A DNA stretch of 64,000 bases, from NCBI RefSeq assembly GCF_965638725.1, contig NC_134950.1, positions 140,979,636-141,043,635 of the forward strand. Direction: 5' to 3'. Below the pieces are notes generated by a model. It ran no database searches and was not told the origin of the DNA. It saw only the letters and a program-made list of their open reading frames with translations. Positions 13,301 through 25,700 of the stretch are shown piece after piece. Every line of letters begins with the position of its first letter. Within the stretch, counting starts at the first letter, position 1. Made by a program: the position numbers and the translations under genes. The stretch comes from Aptenodytes patagonicus. Taxonomy: Eukaryota > Chordata > Aves > Sphenisciformes > Spheniscidae.

Positions 13301-16300
13301 AGGCCACCCCTAAGGACACTTAACAGATTTTGAACTCCTCGAGGACCATTCCCAGCCGGCAGTTTGCGTCCAGCCACGTTGTTTTGTAGGGTAAGACAGT
13401 TTACATGGGCAGGGTACATCATGCCTGTTGGTCTCTTTACCAGCAAACGGACCTGGATACTTTTAATATTCCTAATCTAGATGTAGCTTTACAGCCCTAG
13501 CATCCCTTAATGCACCACGGGGGTATCCGCCCTAAGTCCTACGCCAAGCAGATTCACTGTTACCCAGTATGTCACCATATTAGGATTTGGAAACAGAGGA
13601 AAACCCAATTGTGATCCATCTCTGACCAAAAGAGCCTTTTAATTCAGTGGAATAGCAGCCGGCAGTTTAATTATATGTCAAATACTATTATATTTCTATC
13701 TTAAATACACAGGCACAATATTGGGTTAGATGTGTAAAGTACTAGCTCCACATTATGTTGTCAAGGAAGAAATGCGCAGCATTCAGATCGCAAAGTGTTT
13801 TACACAATATTAAAGTTAAAAGGTTAATGATGAGAAGTGTGAGAGAAAGTGCTATAAACAGATTAATAGAGAACTGTTTAGAATAATTTGTATTAAGTGT
13901 AGCATTCATGTGGATATTTGCTTTAATACCGTTGCAGGCAATATTCTCCTCTCATACTTTTTAAGCTAAAAATATTCTACTTCTGTCTGGTCTACTTCAG
14001 ACTAGATAGTAGGAAAAACATTCAAAGTACATTTTCTTTATTACTGTGACAACTTTGAGAGGGACTCCATGGTTTGACATGATTCAGAAAAAGAAGGCAT
14101 CCACAAGAAAGCTTGTGGAAGAACGAGGGACCTGTGATTTACCAGCTATTAACTTGATAATAGAGGCAGGAGGAAAGCACCGCCGGATTGTCCATCTCAG
14201 CTTTTTAAGTTTCCAGTCTGTCCTCACAGTAACACATACTCCACTTATGCTTCGCTCCTAAAATCAGGTTTACAGTCTGCAGCCTAACATATAAGCAACA
14301 CAGATATAGTTGCAACCTTTACAAAAGGACACAAATTACTACTCACAACATTAATCAATTGTCCTATGTTTTACTGGCGGAAGTCATCAGTGTAGACAAT
14401 AATCGTAAAAAAAAGAAAACAAATCTGTCTCTCCAGCAGGTTCAGTATTGCTAAAAAGCACAGAAATGAGAAAACAAAACCAAACATTGTGACAACAGAC
14501 CAAGATAGTTGGGAAAAACAAGCACTTTGAATACATTCTGGAGGCAGTAAATGTCCCTGTAAATTGTGTGCATCTGAGGGTTCACATGCGTATCCAATTC
14601 ACATAGAAATCAGTGTAAAGCTCTAACTATACTTTCTATCGCTCAGCAACTCAGAGAACCTCAGCATGAATCTCACAGAAAACAAAGACAGGCTAATACT
14701 TTTACCTAGGAGCCTGTAATTTAATGCAGACTAAACAAAATGGATATATTTTAAAATGTTTTCTTATTTGTTCCAACAAAATCTGAAGAGAAAGTGTTGT
14801 AGACCTCAGTTTGAGTTCAGTCCGGCTGAGTGTTAAGAAAGAAATACTGGTGTCACCTCTGACACAGTGTAAAACAGCCATCATCAACAGGAAACCTCAC
14901 ATCAACAGCACTTACCTTACTCTTTCCAGGATAAGGCCATGTAACTCCTCTGAAGCAAATGCAGCAAAACTTGGCTTCACTTTTAACACACATAACAAGT
15001 ACGTGCTATAGAAGAAAATTTAGCCTCCTGATCTCAGTACAGTGGGTGGTTTGGTCCCACTTACACCCAGACCCAGAGCAAGCCCCGGAGCTTTGAGCAT
15101 TTCCATGTAATGGTACCAAGGGAATAGTCGTCAAGTGCTTCTGAACAAGTACCTCTGACTAAAGCCTGCAGAAGCTAATTACAAGCCATACTAAATGAAG
15201 AGGATCAGATGGTAAAGTGGGAAGAGGCTAAATCATTTTAAAGCTATGATGGTAAGTTCTCCCATTTCCTAAAAAGTTCCCATCTATAATGCTGCAAGGG
15301 ATGGAAAAATCTGCCTTTCTCTTGGCAAATTATTTCAGCTGTTGATTGACATCATGAGTAAAACTTTGCACCTTACCTTTACTGTGATTTTTGGGGGTCT
15401 TAAATATCTTCTTCTGAGAAGACTCTTTTGGAGTCCTTTTTGCAGCTAGAATAAAGCCAAACAAAATCTGATTTTATAATGATATAGGCCTTGAAACTAG
15501 GCCTAGGCAAAGCCCCTACTTAGTTACACAGGTGGCACACATGTAGCTTTTAAAGTCAGGGTATCTGGCTGCAAGGATTGCTCCTGTTTCTAAAAGAGAC
15601 ACTGTTAATTAAACAAAAGGTTTAGGGCTAGGCATGACATAATGCAAGAACTAGAAACTCCCTGGCATAGCTCTGTTGCAAACAGCCTTCAATACAGTGA
15701 TGTTTCAGCCAGGAAAATATACCATTTTGGTGCACGGTACCGATGGTAAGAGGGAAGGAGGCTGAGAGCTGCCCCTGACTGATGAGTAAAGCACTTCTCT
15801 GCCATCCAAGAGGCCAGCAGAAATTGAGATGTTAACCCTGAACGTCACCAGTGTCTGTGAAACGGCTACAGCTCCTCGCCTGTGCAGGGGAGGGCTCTTG
15901 TGTCCCAATATGTAATAGGGTGCAATTGGCAAGCCAGTGCAGACCGTAATGCACACCGTGTCCTTATTAATGCTCTTTGGGCACGATAGAATGGAAGGGC
16001 CATGCAAACATGAACGTGAGATTGGGAAATGAGTTTCCCAGAGTTTACTGCAAAAGAACAGGATTTATATTGCCTGCCACTAGCACTTCAACTTACCGCC
16101 CCTGTGGCTTTGATGAGGCTTTGACATGGTTACGCTTGATGCTCTCACCAGGAGGCAAGGGAAATGCACTGGGGGAGACGAGGCTGCTGCGGGGTGAGAG
16201 TAGAACCGGTTAGAAACACCGCGAGCCCTTACCAAGAGCTCTCTGGCAGAGTGGGAGGATGTTTTGCAGAGGGTTCATCAGTGTTACAGCCCATAGGTCT

Positions 16301-16313
16301 GTACCTTAACCTA

Positions 16314-16344
16314 ACCCACATAAGCAGCTGTAGCTTATGTGGGT
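16314..16344. repeat. Perfect inverted repeat, 12-bp arms and 7-base loop
   Basis: The left arm ACCCACATAAGC is followed by the loop AGCTGTA and the exact reverse complement GCTTATGTGGGT. It could form a stable hairpin in DNA or RNA. Nothing around it suggests a known RNA gene. Confidence 0.9.
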
Positions 16345-19300
16345 ATGTCTCACGTGTCGTAGCGTGAGGGGAGTCAGCTATCTTAAAAGATGTGCAAGAA
16401 AATTATACACATATAAATTGATGAAACAGTGGGATTCTGTGTGTCTGGTTGAATTTAAAATAAATAAATGAATAATGTTTTTGTTTGTGTTGCGTGGTTT
16501 GGCTGATGTAGGTTATGGCTACCAGCACACCCAGCAGCTCCTGACACTGCAGAAACAGTCCTTGTAATTCTATAGCAGTGTCCAAGTGACAGTGGGTGAC
16601 AGCAAGCGGAGCACGTTTTAGAAGCCTGCTTCTGCTCCGCTTGGGACTGCTGACTGCTTCAGCCCCTAGCACAGTACAGATTTGGAAAAGCATGGCTATG
16701 CCTTAAGGCAACCTTAGCCCACGTTCCCTTGAATCTCACCCACACGTCCCAAGGAATCTAGTTAGTGCTTCCCCTCTTAATACTAAAATTAGGATGAGAC
16801 ATGATTAACCTGCTCCTGGTGGATATTCCCCCTCATTTCAATGATTCAAAACAGGTCCAGCAGCTGTGGCTTGCACAGTGAGGAGGCAGCAGAAAGTATC
16901 TTTCATGTTTAGAGGAGACTGTAGGTTTGCTCTTCTGAAGCAGCTAGTATTTCTGAACTTAAAAATAAAACATGACGCCATGAAAAATGTGCATGTCCCA
17001 CATTACTTGATAGCTTTTCCATCACTCTATGAATACAGAAAACACTTTCAGCCCATTTACACCTTTGTGGCTCAGTAATGAAAGTCTATGTGAAGAAAAA
17101 AAAAAGGCCTAGAAGAGTTAAGCCTAGAAGCTAGTCATTACTCTTCTTGTCAGTGGCTGTATCTCAGTGAACTTTATAAGTAATTCATGATATTCCTTTT
17201 TTTTTTTTTTCTTCTTACTCCACAGCATAGTGGGACTATCCATTGAGACTGTGATTCCTTGTTGGGCTTCACAAAGAGCCAATGGTTGACCAAGAAGGGA
17301 CAAAGGAGGTTTGTGAATCTGTGTTGAACTGAGGGGCTATTACATTTTTAGCTAAGTTTGAGAGGAGAAAAACGTCATCTAGAAACAAAAGGAGCATACT
17401 CAATCCATATGTCAAAGCCTAATAAGTCCTGTCTTTGATTTTGTAATTGTGAATAGATCAATTAAATGGATGTTACATTCCTGAATGAACCCTTGTAGTC
17501 TTTATCCGTTTGTGGCACGAAAACGCTTTCCTGAGTGGGAACCAGGGGTTCAGGAAACAAAGGGCTCTTGAACCCACTTTCATTTCCTTTTCCCAAAGAG
17601 CCCAAGTCTGAAATGGTCTTCAGATGAAACCAGAAATTAGGACTCCACGCTTAGGCGAAGTAGTAAGTGAAGCCTCTCCACAACAGTTGCACATCTGGGT
17701 GAATGAGAAAAAACATAGACAAAAACTTTTCATTTGGAGCATTTCATGAGAGTATTTCTGAGAGGTAAGAGCACTTCAGAAGTTGAGGATCATTTGTTTC
17801 CTCCTTCTCACAACCTATAATTCTTTTGTAGCATATGGAAAAGTGGCCAGGTACATCCTTTTCCTTCTCACCCTCGGGAAGGCGATAGCCACAGGGCCGG
17901 GAAGACAGGTGAAGCCAAAGCCTGACAAAGTGCCTGCAGCTCCGATTCACCTTTACGGAGTTACACCATAAACTGAGCAGTCTGAAAGGCCGGAGAAGAT
18001 GAGCATGCCAGGACCAGCATGACTTCCACTTCACATGATCAAGATGGAAGAGGAGGCTTCAGCTGCTGCAGCATTGGCCAGTGTTTAATGGAAACTGAGC
18101 TGGGAAAAAGAAAGGAAAAGCAGAGGGCATCGCAGCGAGGATCTGCCAAGACGCCCGGCACCATGAGCCAGTGAGCTGGGTGCTCTGCCCAGGCGGCCGT
18201 CCTGCTTCAGTGGGTGTGCGCAGCAGGTCAGGGAGCTCCGCTTTTCTGAAACCAACCGGGGGTGCAACAATCCCCAAAGAAATATGCTGTTAAGGACAGC
18301 AACTATGCTCCTGGCACCATCGCGGGTTCTCCCTCCTCTCCACAGCTGATAACACATCTCAAAGGCAGAGATTTCAGTTCCTGCCAGTTGTCGACCCTCT
18401 GCCTTCCACCTTCCTCCCCCAGACTGCCAAAACACCAGCCACCTCCTCCTCGTCTAAGAGCTAAAATTGGTACAGCATGTGGATACTTGCACACTGCAGT
18501 GACAAACACAGATGAAGTTAACTTTAATTTTGCTTATTTGTGTGACTCTCTGCTTGCCTATGTGATATCATTAACAACACCTGGGCTCTGTAGCTCCAAA
18601 AAGTCACCAAGAGAACAGAAGTTTCAGCAGTTCCCATAAGAGACAAGTTGATCAGGACACTGGAGAAGAAAGATTAGTCATATATTGCGTTTATGGAAGG
18701 CTGTTCCCAAATGTCCAGGCACCAGAAAAAGTGGGTTCATCTTCACCCCTCCCTTTTTCAGGCATGGGAAGACTACAATATAGAGAGAGCAAATGACTTT
18801 GCTGAGGTTAGTCTTGAGTCACCGGTGGAGCAGGACACAGATCCCTGGTGCTAGGGCTTATTCATACCATCCAACACACAGTGACTCAGCAGTGAAGCCA
18901 GTTTCAGAAACCAGATCCAAATCCGGTTCATCAAAGTCGCACAAACTCTAATGAAAGATGCCTATGTATCTCATGAATAAGCTTGTTCATTCATGCTCCG
19001 TTCATTACCATGTCCTTCATCTGCAGGGCACGGTGCAGAGAGATTGTCAGGTTTCACACATTCACATGGCACTCATTTATTTGACTCCTGCATCATGCAG
19101 AGCCCCATTTACAGAGGAGCTTTGCAAGGCTTCTCCAAATCAAAATCGCGTGAATCAAATCTGCGGGTGAAGCAGCTAATAAGTACAGTCTTAATAAAAC
19201 AGGGACTGTTGCCTTTTAGCTTGGTTCTAGAGAAACAAATCTTAAGCATACGCTCGGTCTATCTGTCTGACCCCAACCTGCCTATTGCCTTTGAACCCAT

Positions 19301-20388
19301 TAAACACCACCAACAAAACATAGAAAGGAAGTCAGTTGAGATATCAGGTCCTTGCAAGTGCTGCAAAAATTGATGGTTGTGTAAAAGAGAGATCTCAAAA
19401 ATACCCTCACTGTAGGAAGGATACACCTTTTATGGGACACTGAAGAATCCACATAGAAATGGTCCCATTGCTAAATATCTAATCTAAAGGATTTGCTGAT
19501 TTATCTGACAGAGTAATTACTGCTTAAAAAAAAAAATGGAGGAGAGAAAGTTCCTGACAGTGTCATAAAAGTTTTAAGGGAAGGAAAATTAGGGGTGCCT
19601 AGATTTCCAAAACCAGCACCCTTCTAAGAAATAAATCCCAAATTAGTGCCGTAATTAATCGCATAGCAGCCTATGCTTCTGAGATTGTGGGCTCAATTAT
19701 TTTTGCCATGAGAGTTAGAAGAGATTAAGAGGATAGGGGCACAGCATGCTGATTAAGGAAAAAGAAAAGCAGTTTGCTCAGCAGACATCTTGTCAAAACC
19801 ACATCCTTTAATCTGAAGTACAAACACTAAGACCAGCATTGCAATGATCTGTTTTAGCCATTAGAGCATATAGTATTCTGGGGCGCAGCAGTGGGGAAGA
19901 TGAAGTAAGTACGGTCATTAGGGTGCAGAGGAACTGCAAGGTAAATGTCTTTCTGTGAAAGTATAAACACCGTTGTCTAGACGGTTTCCCATCAGGAGGA
20001 ACTCGGGAGCTGGGCACAGCCCTCCCCGGTTGTTAACACTTGAGTGGGGAGCACGGTCCCTGGGGGAGGCCCCAGGGATGGCCTGATCTCTCTGCTAGAC
20101 CTTTTGCAGAGAAAGGACGCTTCGTGCAGAGCCCGTGAGCCAAGCAGCAGGCTGCAAGTGGGATCAGTGGTGCAACTCCAAGAGAAACCACCACAACGCC
20201 TGAGAAGCTGGAGATAGAACAAACTCATCTCTCTCCAGAGAGTGTTGACAAGTGTGGAAGATTGACTTGTGTGTTGAGCTCAACTCCACGGCCAAGACTT
20301 GGTCTGAAGAAATCTGTGGCCTGAGAGACTGAAGATGAGGCTAAGAAAGAGGAAATCTTAAGTTCTGTCAATATTGTCACTCCCATGA

Positions 20389-20408
20389 CATGTAAACTTG
20401 TTTACATG
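20389..20408. repeat. Short perfect inverted repeat, 9-bp arms
   Basis: CATGTAAAC, a 2-base spacer, then GTTTACATG. The arms contain a TGTTTAC-like core on both strands (GTAAAC / GTTTAC), which resembles forkhead-factor sites. Function is not shown. Confidence 0.85.
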
Positions 20409-21132
20409 AGAAAATCTTCACCTTTCATTTTTGCCATCTGTCAGCTGTACTAAAGTGCTTTAAAATGTTTGTTCACACAAAATTAAAAATAGCAATTTTT
20501 TTTGTCCGAATGCTGGATAGATTTAACATGCTCTGCCACAGTTCAACAGTTCAGAGGAGACTTTGAGCAAACAGTACCTGTACAGTCAGGAACCAGAGAC
20601 TATAGACAGTCTTTTGCAATGTTAATTCACAGTTCAGTCATGGTGTCGACAGCATAACAGCAAGAAAAGCAACTTTTCCAGCAAGAGACCTGGGAAAAAA
20701 GTCCATTGACATATATATACGCAAACAACTCTAGGACGTGGTTCAGTTAAGCTGGCTGCAGTCGGCGCGTTGCATAAAGCTAGCCCAATGAGGGGTGGAA
20801 CCTACATCTCTCTACCAACTCTTAGCCTAAGAAATGCCTTTGTTTCTTCCCCCTAATGTAATTAAATTACATTTATGATTTGTCAGAATTTGCTTGAAGG
20901 CTTGAATTTATGACGGGACACTAGCTCATCCAAGCATAAGTTGTTTAAGAACATAAAACAGAGTGGGAATTGTATCCGCAGTATGAGCTCCCACAACTTC
21001 GTCATTTGTAATTTATGAAAATGCAGATACATGGCAAAGAATATGTTCTCTACAGCATTTTCTCCATCATATCAGTGCAGAAACCTAATTCACTTGAGAC
21101 TTGACAAAATAACCCCATTTATGACAGTTGCC

Positions 21133-21147
21133 TTTTTTTTTTTTTTT
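21133..21147. repeat. Poly(T) run
   Basis: A 15-base T run in AT-rich sequence. No associated element was recognised. Confidence 0.85.
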
Positions 21148-24100
21148 AATCTATTCAGTTTTCTGAACATCAGCTTGGTGGAAATCTTACTAGGGAGTTT
21201 GATTAAATATTAACAGTATATTACACATACATGTATTTTTCCAGCTAAATGTACAATGACCCAAGGGCACAAGGATGTGAGCGTGCATACACGAGCAAGT
21301 AAACACATGCACAAAGTCACTGCCTTGAATGCAGGCATGGAATTAAGATTAAATAAACAAATAACTTCTGTCTATGGACATCAAATCCCCAAACTGACGG
21401 GGCCTGACAAGTGGGTTTGTCACACTGAGTATAGCAGTCTCCCGAGGAAAGGCTCGAGGGACTTTGCTGCAGGATGCACACAAGGCGTATAAGAGAGCAC
21501 GTCTCTCCTGCCACCCCACGTCCATGGAGCATCTGCAGGCACATTCAGAGCACCTGCTGGGGAAAGGCAGAAGCGTGCGAAAAACCATGGGCACGCAGGG
21601 AGAAGGCACAAAGTAGCGCAAGATGCATCTTAACACATGCCCCCGTGGGTGCTGTGTGCACCTGAAACTGAACGGACACTCTGAAACCTCGGCAATGCTG
21701 CCCTGTCCTTCAGTCCCTGCACTTCCAATGGTGAACTTGACTGACAAGTTCACCAGATCAGCAGGCTGGAAGGTCCTTCCAAGAACCGCAAAGCTAGGGG
21801 CTATTTTTCGGTTGTCCGACAGGACTGTCACATCCAGTATGCGACCAAATGGAATGGGTCAGTCTCCGGACAGTACTTCACATTACATTACAACCCCTGG
21901 GTATTATTTGGATCAAGGAGCATCTCCTGTTTCCTTACTCCCCAGTTACAGCTCTGTGCTGCTTCTGAGCAGAAAGCAAATGTCATCATAGCTCTAGAGA
22001 TGCCAGCCTTTCCAGATCACATTAAAATCATTGGCAGAATGGCGATTGCCCAAAACAAAAATTTAAGTAAGCATATTTATCTAATCAACAACATTCATTT
22101 TGGCTTCAAAAGAAAAAAGCAACCTTTTTTCCCCTATTTAAATTATACTAAAAACTTCCAGTAATATTTTTACATAACTTTGGACCAAAGATCTCAAAAA
22201 AAATTAATAAACCTCACAAACCTCTTAGTTTAATAAAAGCTACCTTTAAAATTTTAACAAAATAAATGAACAATATTTTAACAAAAAGGAATTTCCTCAA
22301 TTCAGGTAGAGTCTGCTCCAAAATCCCAGTGCAGTGGGATTCCTCTACTGACTATATTGAAGCTTGCACCTAGTCCATAGCTAGTTTCTAGTAGAACAAT
22401 GAATATTTTTTTCATCTATTCACTGTTTAACTCGGTGTTTGCAGAATGTGACACAAAAAGATGTTTCTGACTGAATACTGTAGGTTTGCCAGAGGTGCGG
22501 GAATCAGTTTTGCTAACAATTTTTTAATGAATATTATTGACCTCATATTGTTATTCGTGTTTGTTGCTGCAGAACCCTCCACAATCTTGTGTATAAGCTG
22601 TGTATTCTGAATATGTGCACAGGCATATGTATTCACGAGAATAAATGGAACAAATAATATGGGAAACAATGTTTTAAGCAATCTCCTGCCAGCAAAATGT
22701 ATAATTATTTTCCCTGGAAATGACAAAAATTTAATGTAAGAAAACTAATAATGAGTCTGCTCTGTTGGAAAACACCCCGGCACAGGGGTGAACAGGGAGG
22801 TTAGAAACCTGTAAGGAGGAACATCTCTTTTCTAATCTCATTTTTTCCTTCAAGTCTGTTAATGTGCTTTGTGAATATCAAGTAATTAATTCCCAGAACC
22901 GAGAAGTTTTTAATGTTTGTTCCTTTCTCCTTCACAGTCCCACTCCAGCTGCCTGCCTGGGCAGCCATTGCTGATCATCTGGAATTATCAGGTCCTTCAT
23001 CTTTGTGAGTTAGGCACAGAAAGTCTACCTACATACGACAGTGTAAGGCCTGCAAGGCTGTAAGACACATTTCATACATGAACACATGGAAAGTTTTGTT
23101 CTGGAAATCCCAAGAAAATACATGGGTTACTTATATGAACGTTAACTTTACTATTCACTTTCAATGCATCTCACATGACAGCTAAGCTAGAAACTGTATT
23201 TCCAGCATCCTCCACCTGACATGGCCAGGGTTATGGCCTCCAGGCATTGTTGTATTTTTGCTTAATATGCTTTCTGATACAGCCTACAAGCCAGACATTT
23301 CCATCACACGAGTCGATGCTGCACCATTTGTAGGCAGGAATAAGGTCAGAGGAAAGTGGGAAAGGCTGAATAAACTATATCAGGAAATGATTTGGATAAC
23401 GACATGCTGAGAAGAGGTGATGTATATCAATATTCAGGACCCACATTTAGCTTGATATACTGTCATATGAAAACTTCAGTCTGTATGTCAATTCAGTTTG
23501 GGCCATTAGCCATTTTTTCCCCAGTCACCCTGTTCCAGAGGGAACATCGCTCTAGAGACAACACTGGATGATACAGTCATTATTTATCATCATGACATCC
23601 CTCCTGGGACTGTTAACAAATGAATCCCACATGTCTCTTGAAAATCTGTCAAGACCATCAGTATATTACAAAGAAGGCACAGACAGTCATTATGTAATAA
23701 TAATTCTGCAAAAATACAGTTTAAACAAGGCAATATTAAAGCCCAATAGCCTATTCATCAGCAGAAACCAGAATAATCCTTAGACTCGTTGATACTATCA
23801 ATGTTTATGTCTTTTATCATGGGCCTTCAGAGCTTAATAACTCAAATGTGTATTCATATACGTGTACACATACACATATACACACTTTTTCATGCACCAG
23901 AGTTCAAAATTACAGTGCACTTTTACTCACTGAAGAGAAGCAAGCTCTGCGGGCGAAGGCTGTCAGGACATCAGTAGTACCGGTACCCTTCTTCTTCCCA
24001 TGCAGAGGTTTAACGTCTAGTCTCATAGTTTTTATTTTTTCTAGTAGACGAACCAACCGTATTGATTGGTCTCATACTGAAACCTTTACCAAATTCAAAT

Positions 24101-24609
24101 GCCTCTCATCTTGATTTAACCAGTTTTAGGTGGGCTCCGCTATGCCTAAGAGATTCCATAGAAACTCTGGTGTCTCTTTGTAAGCCGGATACTCCGCTCA
24201 CAAACTACGACAGGGACCGAAGCTGCTTATGGGACCCTGCTCCTACAGCAGAGTAAAACCCATTACCTGATAACATCCTTATAGTTTAAGTTTCCAAATT
24301 ATATTTTAATCAGAATATTGCTTCCTGGAAAATTCCTAATTTTTCTTCCGATCCAAAATAAAATATAAATCTTTCCATGAATACCAAATTTCAGCCAGCA
24401 CTGATAATTTAATGCTAAGACTTAGGCGTTTGAGCAGTAATCTGTAAACAGCTACAGAAGGAAAAATAAAGCATAAATAAGCCTATAAAAGAAAGATCAA
24501 GATATTACAATGACAAAAGCCAGATATGTCTCTGGAAAATTGTTTCGGACTTTGAGTTTTGTACTACACCAATAAAGCAGCACTTAATGCATTTGGAAGA
24601 ACTCAGTTT

Positions 24610-24626
24610 AAAAAAAAAAAAAAAAA
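24610..24626. repeat. Poly(A) run of 17 bases
   Basis: A homopolymer A run with no recognisable retroposon body in front of it. Confidence 0.85.
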
Positions 24627-25589
24627 TCAAGCAATTTTCAGACAAAATCGTAACAGTTTGGGAATCCTTTAAGCTTTGAACTGTCCAAAATGCATTTTCA
24701 AGATACATGACACTGCTTCCTTGGTATCCTGATTATTTCATATTACTTTTTAATAGAATTAGGGATGCAAGGGATAAACCATCCTTTCCCCCCACCATGG
24801 AAGAGTTGTGTATCTTTCTATCCAACTACTTGAAATTCTGCTAAAATTATCTTAATTACACTTTACTTCTTGCTGCGTTTGAATGACTGCTTTTCTTATG
24901 CGTGACACATTTAGTATTTCATTAGCAGGACCTTCAATTTTTCAAAAGGACTCAAAATCATTTGTTTTATGCTTCTAATTAAATGATTAAGTTGACAAAG
25001 GAAAACACCAAGGGATTTGTAACAGACAAAACAATTAAACTACTACATGATTCTTCTATGGAAAAAAATAAGAAAAAAAAATTGAAAAGAGCTTAGAATT
25101 AGATGAGTTGTTTTGCTAAACAATGTTGTAAGGATGATTTTTACATCTACTTTAAATTTCTCCCTCTGACACCTGCATGCTGATAGCACTGTTATGCAGG
25201 AGCTCATTTTACTTTTGAGGGTTTTTTTTTTTTTTTTAGTCAGTTCATTGGCAATGATTCTTTGCACAATTTAATTTCTCCTATCACCACCTGCCAAATG
25301 GAGAAGTAGAGAATTTAAATTTGTTAAATAAGAAGTCATATTCTCGCCCAAGAATAAAGCACGGAAGCCAGAAGTTAGAGGAGACATCTATTCATTCATC
25401 TTTTAAATGAATGGCTTCATTTTGGAAAGTACTACACAGATGCAAATCTCATTAGCTTTCCAGGGGATATTTAAAAACTGGTCCACTTTATCAATATACC
25501 AAATATACAGTCAGCATTTCAGCCTAAAGTACTAGCAGACGTAACACATTTGTTCTTCCTTCCTGGTAGTTTCTATTGGGATATTGGAG

Positions 25590-25700
25590 ATATATATACA
25601 CACACACACTTACTTTTTTTGGTGTGTGTAGTTATATTATTAATACATATTCTATATATATCTTATATAAAATATACTTTATAAATATATATAATTTTCT
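25590..25700. repeat. AT / AC microsatellite and AT-rich low-complexity block
   Basis: An (AT)n(AC)n tract is followed after a short spacer by GTGTGTG, so the CA and TG tracts can pair as a hairpin. About 70 bases of nearly pure A/T follow, rich in TATATA. Confidence 0.8.
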
